64,000 bases of DNA from an uncultured Coriobacteriales bacterium (GTDB lineage: Bacteria > Actinomycetota > Coriobacteriia > Coriobacteriales > QAMH01). Each line of letters begins with the position of its first letter. Within the stretch, counting starts at the first letter, position 1. The notes below the pieces were generated by a model. It was not told the origin of the DNA. It made no database searches and was given only the letters and a program-made list of their open reading frames with translations. The DNA is taken from assembly GCA_934646835.1 (NCBI GenBank), contig CAKUES010000003.1, positions 62,001-126,000 of the forward strand. The letters run 5' to 3'. The position numbers and the translations under genes are program-made. This document shows, in pieces, positions 50,681-60,272 of the stretch.

Positions 50681-52027
50681 ATGGGAAACCCCAGGGGCTT
50701 CATGGATTTTCCGCGCTGCGAAAACTTTTGTGTGGATGCGGCGACGCGCATCGAGGGATTCGAGTACTTCCATGGCTCGATTCCCGATGAAGAGCGCTTC
50801 GAGCAGGCGTCGCGCTGCATGAACTGCGGTGTGCCGTTTTGCCAGGCCGGTCTGCAGCTGCAGGGCAAGCTCTTTGGCTGCCCGCTGCACAACCTTATTC
50901 CCGAGTGGAATGACCAGCTCTATCATGGCAACCTCGAGGAGGCGCTCAGGCGCCTGCTTGAGACGAACGTGTTGCCGGAGTTCACCGGCTATGTCTGCCC
51001 CGCCCCGTGCGAGAAGGCATGTGCGTGTGGGAAGGTCGGCGGCTCGGTCTGCATCAACGACAACGAGCGCTACATCATTGACACGGCTTTCGAGCAGGGC
51101 CTCATGGAGCCCAAGCCGCCCATGAAGCGCTCTGGCATGCGCGTTGCGGTGGTCGGCTCCGGCCCTGCAGGTTTGACCGCAGCGATCTTGCTCAACCGCC
51201 GCGGCCATGCCGTCACGGTGTACGAGCGCGACACGACGCCGGGCGGTCTTCTGGTCTACGGCATCCCCAACATGAAGCTGCCCAAGGAGGTTGTCGCGCG
51301 CCGCATCGCGCTGATGCGGGCCGAGGGCATCCAGTTCGAGTGCGGCGTCGACGTTGGGCGCGACGCCACGGTCGATGAGCTGCGCGAGGCCTATGACGCC
51401 GTGGTTGTCGCGATCGGTGCTCAGGAGCCGCGCGTCGTTGCGTTTGATGGCGAGGCCCAAGGCGTCTGCTTTGCACTGGATTATCTGGGCGCTGTTGTCG
51501 CCCAGCAGCTGGGCGAGGCCCCGTTGCCTGCGGTCTTCGACGCGGCAGGCAAGACCGTTGCCGTTGTTGGCGCAGGCGACTCTGCCAACGACTGCATCGC
51601 GACGGCGATCCGCCAGGGCGCTGCTAGCGTGATGCAGCTTATCCGCAGACCGGCCAGCGACTATGCCCCCATGAGCGACTATGCCCATGAAGAAGCTGCC
51701 GCTGTGTTTGCCGACGACATTCGTCGCTTTGGCACGAAGGTCAAGGCCGTTGTGTCCCGTGAGGACGGCTCGCTCAAGCAGCTTGTATTGACGAGCGAAG
51801 ATGGCGAGCAGGCAGTCGATGCCGACCTCCTCGTCATCGCCTCTGGCTTCAGCGGCAGACAGACCTACGTTATGGAGGCTTGCTCGCTTGGCGAGCAAGA
51901 TGGCGTATTCCTCGCTGGCGACGCCCGCCTCGACGCCTCGACGCTGGTCGTCAAGGCCATGGCCGACGCCCGCGCCGTTGCCCGAGCTGTTGACATCTAC
52001 CTCATGGGCTACTCGAGCATCAGGTAG
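50681..52027 (+). CDS. gltD: Glutamate synthase small (beta) subunit
   Basis: 448 aa FAD/NAD(P)H oxidoreductase that passes electrons to GltB. The N-terminal cysteines for two Fe-S clusters are present (CMNCGVPFC, CPAPCEKACACG). The FAD-binding VAVVGSGPAGLTAA and the GGLLVYGIPNMKLPK block follow, then the NAD(P)-binding VAVVGAGDSANDC and the closing GDARLDASTLVVKAM. It is slightly shorter than many GltD proteins (about 480 aa) but lacks no domain. It starts 2 nt after the gltB stop, with GAGGGGTGAG as the likely ribosome site inside gltB. Confidence 0.96.
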   Translation: MGNPRGFMDFPRCENFCVDAATRIEGFEYFHGSIPDEERFEQASRCMNCGVPFCQAGLQLQGKLFGCPLHNLIPEWNDQLYHGNLEEALRRLLETNVLPEFTGYVCPAPCEKACACGKVGGSVCINDNERYIIDTAFEQGLMEPKPPMKRSGMRVAVVGSGPAGLTAAILLNRRGHAVTVYERDTTPGGLLVYGIPNMKLPKEVVARRIALMRAEGIQFECGVDVGRDATVDELREAYDAVVVAIGAQEPRVVAFDGEAQGVCFALDYLGAVVAQQLGEAPLPAVFDAAGKTVAVVGAGDSANDCIATAIRQGAASVMQLIRRPASDYAPMSDYAHEEAAAVFADDIRRFGTKVKAVVSREDGSLKQLVLTSEDGEQAVDADLLVIASGFSGRQTYVMEACSLGEQDGVFLAGDARLDASTLVVKAMADARAVARAVDIYLMGYSSIR

Positions 52028-52081
52028 CGGGCGCTGGCAGGGTTTGCGTGCTTGGGAAGCGTTGATTTTGGCAAGGCCTAT

Positions 52082-52104
52082 GGGGAGGGACAGGGTCCCT
52101 CCCC
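52082..52104. repeat. GGGGAGGGA hairpin after gltD
   Basis: Perfect stem, preceded by GTTGATTTTGGCAAGGCCTA, a flank seen in similar form near 275, 7886 and 42950. The 513-bp gap 52028-52540 holds three repeat types and no supported gene. Confidence 0.85.
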
Positions 52105-52320
52105 TACGTAAACGGCGTATTCTCAACTGTATGCAGTGAGCTTTTGCTTTGATACGTGTTCCCTAGCTTGCGCACCTCGACGTTGCTCTTGCGATGAGCT
52201 GTGGGAAGGCACCGCTGCGGCTCACTGTTGGCGTTGCGTCAGCCTAGGTGAGTTTCGGACCCCGCGTAGGCGCAATACGATGCTGGCTCCATAGGCTATT
52301 TGCAAGGTCGGTTTTTACGT

Positions 52321-52342
52321 AGGGTCGAATTCATTCGGCCCC
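52321..52342. repeat. GGGTCGAAT-type small palindrome
   Basis: AGGGTCGAAT and ATTCGGCCC form an imperfect stem; related to 20561-20583. Confidence 0.6.
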
Positions 52343-52397
52343 ACAGCCGCGGGCCGCTGTTGATGGTGCGTCAGCATCGGTGAGCCCCAGACCTCCC

Positions 52398-52424
52398 CGT
52401 AGGCGCCTGACGAAGTCGGCGCCA
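52398..52424. repeat. GGCGCC-type small palindrome
   Basis: CGTAGGCGCC-TGACGAAGTC-GGCGCCA, almost identical to 37684-37710. The preceding bases (GCGTCAGC...GTGAG) also recur near 37655 and 52238. Confidence 0.8.
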
Positions 52425-52477
52425 TAGGCTGCAGCGGGATGGCGGTTATCCTCACGTTGCCGACAGAGCCGATAACC

Positions 52478-52514
52478 AAAACGAGGAGTCGAGTATGCTC
52501 GACTCCTCGTTTGT
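52478..52514. terminator. Terminator of the flavin-protein gene
   Basis: 12-bp perfect stem CGAGGAGTCGAG / CTCGACTCCTCG with TATG loop. It is flanked by AAAA and TTTGTTT, so it can act in both directions. Confidence 0.92.
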
Positions 52515-52540
52515 TTCGACCAGTAGCCTTCTGCTGATCG

Positions 52541-52957
52541 CTATGCGATCTTCTCGCCGGCGTGGGGACCGGGTGCGGAGGAGTAGACCTCGTCGACATG
52601 GACGAAGACGCCACCCTTGGGGACGATGGGGAGGCCCTTGTCCTTGAAGAACTGCTCGAACCCAGCGCGCAGCTGCTCGTATTGCTCGCCCTCGGTTACA
52701 TAGGATGCCGTGCCGTGGATCTGGTAGGCAGCGCCGTTGTCACCCCAGAATACGATGGAGACCTTGCCGTTTTCCCTGATGTTGGCCAGGGTCTTGTTAA
52801 AGAACTGGTCAGAGATGTAGATGGTCTCGTCGTCGATGATGCGCTTCGCGCCGATGATGCACGCGTTGGGCTGGGCGTCGTCCTTGCGCGCCGTTGCCAG
52901 CACGACGTCAGCAACCTCGTTGAAGAGATCCTGAACTTCCTGGGACATCTTAGCCAT
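52541..52957 (-). CDS. Pyridoxamine-5'-phosphate-oxidase-like flavin protein
   Basis: 138 aa split-barrel protein. The pattern VADVVLATARKDDAQPNACI, ETIYISDQFFNKTLANIREN, VSIVFWG and AYQIHGTASYVTEG is that of small PNPOx-like FMN- or F420-binding proteins in anaerobes. Substrate unknown; true pyridoxamine oxidase is unlikely because PLP-specific residues are not evident. The start ATG 52957 follows AGGAGG; it is monocistronic with its own terminator. Confidence 0.85.
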   Translation of the reverse strand: MAKMSQEVQDLFNEVADVVLATARKDDAQPNACIIGAKRIIDDETIYISDQFFNKTLANIRENGKVSIVFWGDNGAAYQIHGTASYVTEGEQYEQLRAGFEQFFKDKGLPIVPKGGVFVHVDEVYSSAPGPHAGEKIA

Positions 52958-53067
52958 AACACAATCCTCCTCTATTAAGCGCGCCCCTATCAGCGCGCCT
53001 CTTCTGCTCTGGATTGTAAACCTCCAACAGTCTTTCAGAGCTCGTCGCTTTCGAGGACGAATGACAA

Positions 53068-53232
53068 TATACGAAGTTTGTCGTGAAAAGTGCCGAAGTG
53101 TGGCAGTAATCCACGATGCCTCGAGTAGAGGCAAATCCACGACGCTCTGACCTGCGGTTTTGCAGCGCCAAAGTCATCTCTACTTGAGCTTCGCCAAATT
53201 ACTGCCACACTTCGGCACTTTTCACGACATCG
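53068..53232. repeat. 165-bp hairpin element, copy 1 (upstream flank of the nuclease-like gene)
   Basis: Outer arms 53079-53110 and 53198-53229 are perfect 32-bp complements. The 87-nt interior has a second inverted repeat (CTCGAGTAGAG / CTCTACTTGAG). The copy at 54506-54670 is in the same orientation with no length difference. Confidence 0.95.
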
Positions 53233-53392
53233 TTTCCTTTATAGCGCGTTGGGGTGCGAGTCGTAGGTTCAGGAAGATGCGAACATTTCGCTTTAAGAAC
53301 AATTTTCCATCATCAGGAAGCTCGACAATGAGAAAAGTCACAGTTTTGCATCAGTTTTGTACGGACATCTCAAAACCTGCTAACGTTCGCTC

Positions 53393-54451
53393 ATGGCAGA
53401 CACCCTATTTGGCATATCAGCGTTTAGGTATCACCGCGTTCCTCCGCAGGTGCTTGCGCTGTTGCCTCCTGTCCCCCAATACGAGATGGACAAGCGCAGG
53501 TTCTCCTTTAGAAACCATCTGCTTATCAAAGACGCTGTCAAGCTTCCTTTGCATCTTATGGTTACGCAGCGCAGCAAACGCGCGACTCATGACTACTTCA
53601 AGTGCCATCTTTCGAGCGAACCTGTTCCCTTTGGTTCGATTTGGGAGACCGAGCTGGGGCTGTTCGTCCCCTCACCGTCGCTGACTCTTTACCAGCTTGC
53701 ATCCACTTTGTCTAAAACTCAGCTTGCGATGGCGATGTATGAGATGTGCGGATCGTTTTCGGTCTTCGAGCCTTCCCCTGATATCGAATCGCTCCTGGCA
53801 GCGGCTCGCTGTAGTGGCTGTTTGCCGCAAACATCTTGGAGTCGCATAGAGGGCGGAGATGGCAGGCCTTCAAGTCTGTGGAGGAGGCCGCCTTTGATCG
53901 AGGTTGGCGAGCTGCGGCAATTCGCCGTTGATATGAGTGGCAGGCGACACTGCAAGAAGTTCCAGCAAGCCGCAGAGTTGGTGAGCGGTGTCGTTGCTTC
54001 TCCTTTTGAGGCGCAGCTCTCTCTCTTGCTAACAAGCTCGCGTCGCGATGGAGGAGAAGGCCTTGGCTGCTTTGAGAATAACAAGCGCATCGCATTGAGC
54101 TCAAAGGCGGCTCGCATCGCTGGCCAGTGTAATTGCTATGCAGATTTGTTCTTTAACGATGTATGCGACAGTCGTGGGCTGGTGGTCGAGTGCCAGTCAA
54201 AGATGATTCATGACAATTCCCGGTCCCTGCTTTCTGATTCGGACCGTATAACGGCTCTGCAGCAAATGGGTTTTGAAGTGTTGCCTCTTACTTTTGACCA
54301 GATTCTTTATTCGAGAAACTTCGACATTGTCGTGAGAATGATCTTTAAGAAGCTTGGGCGACGCTATTGCGAGAAGGCCTCAAAGCAACTTAAAGCTCAG
54401 GCCGACCTGCGGCGCGAGTTGTTCATCGATTGGTCGACCTTGGGCAGCTAA
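53393..54451 (+). CDS. Unknown protein with a possible PD-(D/E)XK (DUF559/Vsr-like) nuclease domain
   Basis: 352 aa, not firmly recognised. The C-terminal third has the spacing of a DUF559/Vsr-type endonuclease fold: ADLFF (Asp), VVECQSKMIH (Glu and His), DSDRITALQQMGFEVLPLT (Arg and the closing strand). The usual ExK lysine is not obvious, so activity is uncertain. Residues 20-200 (FVPSPSLTLYQLASTLSK, YEMCGSF) match nothing I can name. The ATG at 53393 has no clear ribosome site. Composition is more AT-rich than neighbouring genes. The gene sits alone between two direct copies of a 165-bp hairpin element, which suggests acquisition as a cassette. A toxin or restriction-like role is only a guess. 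Confidence 0.55.
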   Translation: MADTLFGISAFRYHRVPPQVLALLPPVPQYEMDKRRFSFRNHLLIKDAVKLPLHLMVTQRSKRATHDYFKCHLSSEPVPFGSIWETELGLFVPSPSLTLYQLASTLSKTQLAMAMYEMCGSFSVFEPSPDIESLLAAARCSGCLPQTSWSRIEGGDGRPSSLWRRPPLIEVGELRQFAVDMSGRRHCKKFQQAAELVSGVVASPFEAQLSLLLTSSRRDGGEGLGCFENNKRIALSSKAARIAGQCNCYADLFFNDVCDSRGLVVECQSKMIHDNSRSLLSDSDRITALQQMGFEVLPLTFDQILYSRNFDIVVRMIFKKLGRRYCEKASKQLKAQADLRRELFIDWSTLGS

Positions 54452-54505
54452 ACGGGAGCTTCATCTTCGCCGATTCGAGCTGGATGCTTGAAAGAGCAGA
54501 TTCAG

Positions 54506-54670
54506 TATACGAAGTTTGTCGTGAAAAGTGCCGAAGTGTGGCAGTAATCTGTGATGTCTCAAGTAGACGCAAATCCACAACGCTCTGACCTGCGCTTTTG
54601 CGACCTCAAGAAAGCCTTTGCTCGAGGTCCGCCAATTTATTGCCACACTTCGGCACTTTTCACGACATCG
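54506..54670. repeat. 165-bp hairpin element, copy 2 (downstream flank of the nuclease-like gene)
   Basis: Arms 54517-54548 and 54636-54667 (two mismatches) around an 87-nt interior. The 13 bases before the left arm (TATACGAAGTTTG) are identical to copy 1. The first half of the interior is well conserved with copy 1, the second half much less. Confidence 0.95.
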
Positions 54671-54695
54671 GGTGTCGATTGAGGGCGGCGCGGTG

Positions 54696-54736
54696 AAAAA
54701 CCGGGCTGCGGAAATGATTCCGCAGCTCGGTTTTTT
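54696..54736. terminator. Bidirectional terminator between the nuclease-like gene and leuB
   Basis: AAAAACCGGGCTGCGGAA pairs with TTCCGCAGCTCGGTTTTTT. It gives a T-run on either strand. Confidence 0.95.
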
Positions 54737-54782
54737 CGCGATGAATTCTTGCGTTGAAAGCGCTTCCGCTGGGCGCTCTCTC

Positions 54783-55888
<1,106 letters not shown>

Positions 55889-55889
<1 letters not shown>

Positions 55890-56389
55890 TACTTCGCCTC
55901 CTGCATCTTCTTCTTAGTGCGCTCGATCAGGCCGCCGCACTCGATGATCTCCTGGATGAACGGCGGGAAGGGCTGTGCGGTGAAGGTCTCGCCGGTGGTC
56001 TCGTTGGTGATGGCGCCGGTGTTGGCGTCGACGGCGACCTTGTCGCCGGCCTTGATGCCGTCGACTGCAGCCGGGCACTCCATAATCGGCAGGCCGATGT
56101 TGATGGAGTTGCGGTAGAAGATGCGCGCGAAGCTCTTGGCGATCACGCAGCTCACGCCCGCGGCCTTGATGGAGATGGGCGCGTGTTCGCGCGAGGAGCC
56201 GCAGCCAAAATTCTCCTCGGCGACCAGGATGTCGCCGGGCTTGACCTTGTTGACGAAGTCCGGGTCGAGGTCCTCGAGGCAGTGCTTGGCGAGCTCCTCG
56301 GGCACGGTGGTGGTCAGGTGACGTGCGGGGATGATGACGTCCGTGTCGATGTCACGGCCGTAGCGGTGTGCGGTGCCTTCGAATTTCAT
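55889..56389 (-). CDS. leuD: 3-Isopropylmalate dehydratase small subunit
   Basis: 166 aa, the short type typical of archaea and anaerobic bacteria (E. coli LeuD is 201 aa). Family blocks: YGRDIDTDVIIPARHL, ENFGCGSSREHAPISIKAAG and SFARIFYRNSINIGLPI. It works with LeuC to isomerise 2- to 3-isopropylmalate. It lies 18 nt after leuC and overlaps leuB by one base. Confidence 0.96.
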
Positions 56390-56407
56390 AGCGGTACGGC
56401 TCCTCTC

Positions 56408-57673
56408 TTAGTCCAGGTCCTCGGGCAGGGCGATGTGGCCTGCGACAGCGGAAGCGGCGGCGACGGCGGGGTTGGACAGCACGACCTCGGAGGTCGGGTC
56501 GCCCATGCGGCCGACGAAGTTGCGGTTGGTGGTGGCGATGGCCCTCTCTCCTGCTGCCAGGCAACCCATGTGGCCGCCGAGGCAGGGACCGCAGGTGGGG
56601 GCGCTGATGGCGCACTCCGCATCCAGGAAGATCTCCGTCAGGCCTTCCTCGCCCATCTTACGCACGACTTCCTGCGTGGCCGGGATGACGATGCAGCGCA
56701 CCTTGGGGTTGACCTTGCGGCCCTTGAGGACGGCTGCGGCCTGACGCATGTCCTCGATGCGGCCGTTAGTGCACGATCCGATGACGACCTGGTCGATCTC
56801 GACGTCACGGCACTCGGACGCGGGCTTGGTGTTGGAGGGCAGGCTCGGCAAGGCGACGGTCGGCTGGATGTCGGCGGCATCGATCTCGATGACCTGGGCG
56901 TAGGCGGCATCCGGGTCGGAGTGGTACTCGACCCACTCGCGCTCGGCGCGCGGGGCGACGTAGGCGCGGGTGACGTCGTCGACCTCGATGATGCCGGCCT
57001 TGCCGCCGGCCTCGATGGCCATGTTGGAGATGGTCAGGCGGCCCTCCATGGACAGGTTGCGGATGGCAGAGCCGGTGAACTCCATCGCCTTGTACAGCGC
57101 GCCGTCGACGCCGATCTTGCCGATGATGTAGAGGATGATGTCCTTGCCGGTGACGCCGGGGTTGAGCTCGCCGTCGATGACGAACTTGATGGATTCGGGG
57201 ACCTTGAACCATGCGCGGCCGGTTGCCAGGCCGACGCCCGCATCAGTGGAGCCGACGCCGGTGGAGAAGCAGCCCAGCGCGCCGTAGGTGCAGGTGTGGG
57301 AGTCGGCGCCGATGATCAAGTCGCCGGGGACGCAGACGCCCTGCTCGGGCAGCAGTGCGTGCTCGACGCCCACGCGGCCGACTTCCCAGTAATGCTTGAC
57401 GCCCTGCTCGCGCACGAATTTACGTACGCGGTTGGAGAGCTCTGCGGACTTGATGTCCTTGTTGGGGGTGTAGTGGTCGGGGACCATGACGACCTTGTCG
57501 ACGTCCCAGACTTTGTCTGTGATCTTCTTGCACTCGTCAATGGCGATGGGTGCGGTGACGTCGTTGGAGAGAACGAGGTCCAGGTCGCATTCGATCAGCT
57601 GACCGGGGACGACCTCGTCCAGGCCGGCGTGTGCGGCCAGGATTTTCTCGGCGATGTTCATAGGGCGTGCCAC
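56408..57673 (-). CDS. leuC: 3-Isopropylmalate dehydratase large subunit
   Basis: 421 aa aconitase-family protein, the short archaeal-like form (E. coli 466 aa), matching the short LeuD. Cluster and substrate segments: VPDHYTPNKD, GADSHTCTYGALG, GSCTNGRIEDM and the cysteine pair in PTCGPCLGGHMG. The start is GTG 57673, 8 nt after AGGAGG; ATG 57661 is too far from that site. It follows leuA by 57 nt. Confidence 0.96.
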   Translation of the reverse strand: MARPMNIAEKILAAHAGLDEVVPGQLIECDLDLVLSNDVTAPIAIDECKKITDKVWDVDKVVMVPDHYTPNKDIKSAELSNRVRKFVREQGVKHYWEVGRVGVEHALLPEQGVCVPGDLIIGADSHTCTYGALGCFSTGVGSTDAGVGLATGRAWFKVPESIKFVIDGELNPGVTGKDIILYIIGKIGVDGALYKAMEFTGSAIRNLSMEGRLTISNMAIEAGGKAGIIEVDDVTRAYVAPRAEREWVEYHSDPDAAYAQVIEIDAADIQPTVALPSLPSNTKPASECRDVEIDQVVIGSCTNGRIEDMRQAAAVLKGRKVNPKVRCIVIPATQEVVRKMGEEGLTEIFLDAECAISAPTCGPCLGGHMGCLAAGERAIATTNRNFVGRMGDPTSEVVLSNPAVAAASAVAGHIALPEDLD

Positions 57674-57730
57674 TGGTGGTGCCTCCTTCGTATCGATAAT
57701 CCCGCAGCATCGCTGCGGATCTACGTTTGC

Positions 57731-59257
57731 TTAGGCCTGCTTTTGGAGCATGCGGTTGAGGGCGTTGACGTAGGCCTTCGCGGAGGACACGGTGATGTCG
57801 CACTCGGAGCCGCGGCCGCTGTAGATGGTGCCGTCGGCTGCGGTGATGCGGATGGTGACCTCGCCCAGGGCGTCGATGCCGCGGGTCACGGACTGGACGG
57901 AGAACTCGTTGAGCTCACATTCGGCCTGGATGATCTTGTCGATTGCCTTGAAGAGCGCGTCGACGGGACCGGTGCCAAAGTCGCAGGCCGTGCGCTCGTT
58001 GCCAAACGGGTCGAGCAGGGTGACGGTGGCCGTCGGGGTGAGCGGTTGGCCGCAGCTGATCTGGGTGGACTTGAGCGTGTAGAGCGCATCCTCCTCGCGC
58101 GCCTGCTCGCCCATCAGGGAGTGCAGGTCCTCGTCGGTGACTTCCTTCTTGCGGTCTGCCAGGGCGAGGAATGCGGTGTGGATCTTCTCGAACTGCTCGC
58201 CGTCCTCGATCTCGTAGCCGAGCTCCTCGAGGCGCATGCGCAGGGCAGCATGGCCGGAGCGAGCGGTCAGCACGATGCTGGAGCCTGCGGCGCCGACCAT
58301 GGCGGGGTCGATGATCTCGTAGGTGGAGCGCTCCTTGATGACACCGTCTTGGTGGATGCCAGAGCTGTGGGCAAAGGCGTTGGAGCCGACGATAGCCTTG
58401 TTGGCCTGGACGGGCATGCCGGTGATGGAGCTCACGAGGCGGCTAGCCTGCAGGAACTCGGAGCTGTTGATGTCGGTGTGGCAGCCCAGCTCCTTCTCGT
58501 GCATTTTGATGGCCATGACGATCTCCTCCATAGCGGTGTTGCCCGCGCGCTCGCCAAGGCCGTTGATGGTGCATTCGACCTGGGTCGCGCCGTTGCGCAC
58601 GCCCTCGAGGGCCAGCGCCGTCGCGCAGCCGAGGTCGTTGTGGCAGTGGACGGAGATAGTGGCGTTCTCGATGCCCTTGACGTGATCGCACAGGTACTTG
58701 ATGCGCTCGCCAAAATGCCACGGCATGTTGTAGCCGGTGGTGTCGGGGATGTTGACGACGGTGGCGCCGGTTGCGATGACGGCCTCGATCATCTTGGCCA
58801 AATCCTCGAAGGAGGCGCGACCTGCATCCTCGGCGTAGAACTCGACGTCTTCGACGTACTTGCGGGCGTGCTTGACGGCGGCAACGCCGCGCTCGATGGC
58901 CTCGTCGAGGCTCATGCCGCGGAACTTGTACTTGAGGTGCTCGGGGCTCACACCGATGCCGGTGTGGATGCGGGGGCGCGGGCAGTTTTTGAGCGCGTCG
59001 GCGCAGACGTCGATGTCCTTTTCGACGGCGCGGGTCAGGCCGCAGACGACGGCCTTGTCGCCGACGACTTCTGCGATCTGCTGGACGGACTTGAAGTCGC
59101 CAGGGGAGCTGACGGGAAAGCCAGCCTCGATGACGTCGACACCAAGGCGAAGCAGCTGGCGTGTGACGTTGAGCTTCTCCTGTGTGTTCATGGATGCGCC
59201 CGGGCTTTGCTCCCCGTCGCGCAGCGTGGTGTCGAAAATCTGGATCTTTCGAGACAT
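57731..59257 (-). CDS. leuA: 2-Isopropylmalate synthase
   Basis: 508 aa. It condenses 2-oxoisovalerate with acetyl-CoA, the committed step to leucine. The catalytic TIM barrel (1-280) has IFDTTLRDGEQSPGASM, VSVHCHNDLG-type metal ligands (ISVHCHNDLGCATALA) and the GLGERAGNT loop. Linker subdomains and the C-terminal leucine-regulatory domain (from about 380; VTLLDPFGNERTACDFGTGP) follow. The start ATG 59257 has AGAGGAAG upstream; the in-frame ATG at 59272 is rejected. First gene of the leu operon. No leader peptide with Leu codons or T-box is seen in the 217-bp upstream gap. Confidence 0.95.
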   Translation of the reverse strand: MSRKIQIFDTTLRDGEQSPGASMNTQEKLNVTRQLLRLGVDVIEAGFPVSSPGDFKSVQQIAEVVGDKAVVCGLTRAVEKDIDVCADALKNCPRPRIHTGIGVSPEHLKYKFRGMSLDEAIERGVAAVKHARKYVEDVEFYAEDAGRASFEDLAKMIEAVIATGATVVNIPDTTGYNMPWHFGERIKYLCDHVKGIENATISVHCHNDLGCATALALEGVRNGATQVECTINGLGERAGNTAMEEIVMAIKMHEKELGCHTDINSSEFLQASRLVSSITGMPVQANKAIVGSNAFAHSSGIHQDGVIKERSTYEIIDPAMVGAAGSSIVLTARSGHAALRMRLEELGYEIEDGEQFEKIHTAFLALADRKKEVTDEDLHSLMGEQAREEDALYTLKSTQISCGQPLTPTATVTLLDPFGNERTACDFGTGPVDALFKAIDKIIQAECELNEFSVQSVTRGIDALGEVTIRITAADGTIYSGRGSECDITVSSAKAYVNALNRMLQKQA

Positions 59258-59458
59258 GGTGCTTCCTCTCAACTCGTGCTGTTGTTCGTTGTCAGGTCAA
59301 ATGGGCTCACTTGGCAAATACTGTGCCGCGCTTGCCCGCTTTGGCATAGCAGCTGGTGTGGGCGTATTGGATTTCCTGTTGATGAGAATTCCGAGTACGT
59401 TGGTAGTCTAATGCCCAAAGTCGAGCCCTGAACTGGTTTTCTGCTATGTGATATGACT

Positions 59459-59464
59459 TATAAT
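59459..59464 (+). promoter_or_regulatory. -10 box for the HipT-like gene, implying a leaderless mRNA
   Basis: TATAAT ends 10 nt before ATG 59475, so transcription would start within a few bases of the start codon. No good -35 is seen. Confidence 0.5.
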
Positions 59465-59474
59465 GCATAGCGTT

Positions 59475-60272
59475 ATGAGCAGAGTAGATATCATCAAAAA
59501 GCAGCAGGACCTCAGCTACCTGAGCTGGGATGAGTCCGCGCGCCCAAGCGGCCTTGGTGGCCATACGCTCAAGGCACGCGAGGGAACGGGCGTGCATGCC
59601 GTCTTCTACAAGATCCCCACCATGCGCGGCTTCGAGCAAGACAAGGTCGCCTTCGCGCAGCTCATCTGCATGCGTCTCATGGACGTGCTTGGCTTTAAGC
59701 ATCTTCCCTTCCAGCTGGTGAACGCCAGGATTGCCGATGGATCCTCGGTGTGGGTTGTGAAGAGCAAGAGCTATCGAGGAACCGGCGAGAGCGCCATCAA
59801 TCTCGAGCAGTTCTGCAACTTGCGAGCTCGCCAGGGAGAGACTCCGCTCGAGCTGTGTGCGCGGCACGGTTGGGAGCGCCAAGTGGCTGAGTGCATGCTC
59901 GTGGACTACCTGACGGCGACGCGCGACAGGGACATCAGCTGCTTCGACGTGATTCGCGGCGGCGACGGGAGCCTGCGTCTTGCGCCCATCCAACCGCGCG
60001 CCTTCTCGCTCGGCAACGCCTTCCCACTCGATATGTGGCGCCGTGACCCGGCCGTCGAGTTGGGAACCTCCAATTACATCGGCTCGCCCTCGCTCGAGGA
60101 GAACCTGCGCTTTGCAATCGACCAGCTCGGCGTGCTCGAACGCCCGCGCGGGCTGAAGAGGGCCTTGCTCGCCAACCTCGATGACGTGGGCCTGCCGCCG
60201 ATCTTCTTGGAGGCGGCTTGGACGATCATCGACACCCGATGGGAGCGCTATGCGAGCATTTGCGATCTATAA
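59475..60272 (+). CDS. HipA/HipT-like kinase-fold protein with lost Mg-binding residues
   Basis: 265 aa. It resembles the short Gram-positive HipA-like kinases: a Ser/Gly P-loop-like start (RPSGLGGHTLKA), the lysine strand HAVFYKIP (Lys46), LICMRLMDVLGFKHLPFQLV, the helix ARHGWERQVAECMLVDYL, then the catalytic loop TRDRDISCFDV and LAPIQPRAFSLG. The canonical loop is DRHxxN and the metal site is a D after LAP. Here Asp151 is kept, but His is Asp153, the Mg-binding Asn is Cys156, and the LAPxxD aspartate is missing. It is probably a pseudokinase or has altered chemistry. It overlaps the next gene by 23 bp. ATG 59475 is preferred over ATG 59463, which lies in the -10 box. Confidence 0.68.
   Translation: MSRVDIIKKQQDLSYLSWDESARPSGLGGHTLKAREGTGVHAVFYKIPTMRGFEQDKVAFAQLICMRLMDVLGFKHLPFQLVNARIADGSSVWVVKSKSYRGTGESAINLEQFCNLRARQGETPLELCARHGWERQVAECMLVDYLTATRDRDISCFDVIRGGDGSLRLAPIQPRAFSLGNAFPLDMWRRDPAVELGTSNYIGSPSLEENLRFAIDQLGVLERPRGLKRALLANLDDVGLPPIFLEAAWTIIDTRWERYASICDL

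Noticed and set aside
53068..54670. Composite transposon with IS ends
   Set aside because: The flanking repeats contain no transposase or terminal structure of a known IS, and no target-site duplication was seen. It is reported only as a hairpin-flanked cassette.
59258..59458. T-box or leader-peptide attenuator upstream of leuA
   Set aside because: No Leu-codon-rich leader, no T-box (TGGNACC-like) sequence and no terminator/antiterminator pair could be found by eye.
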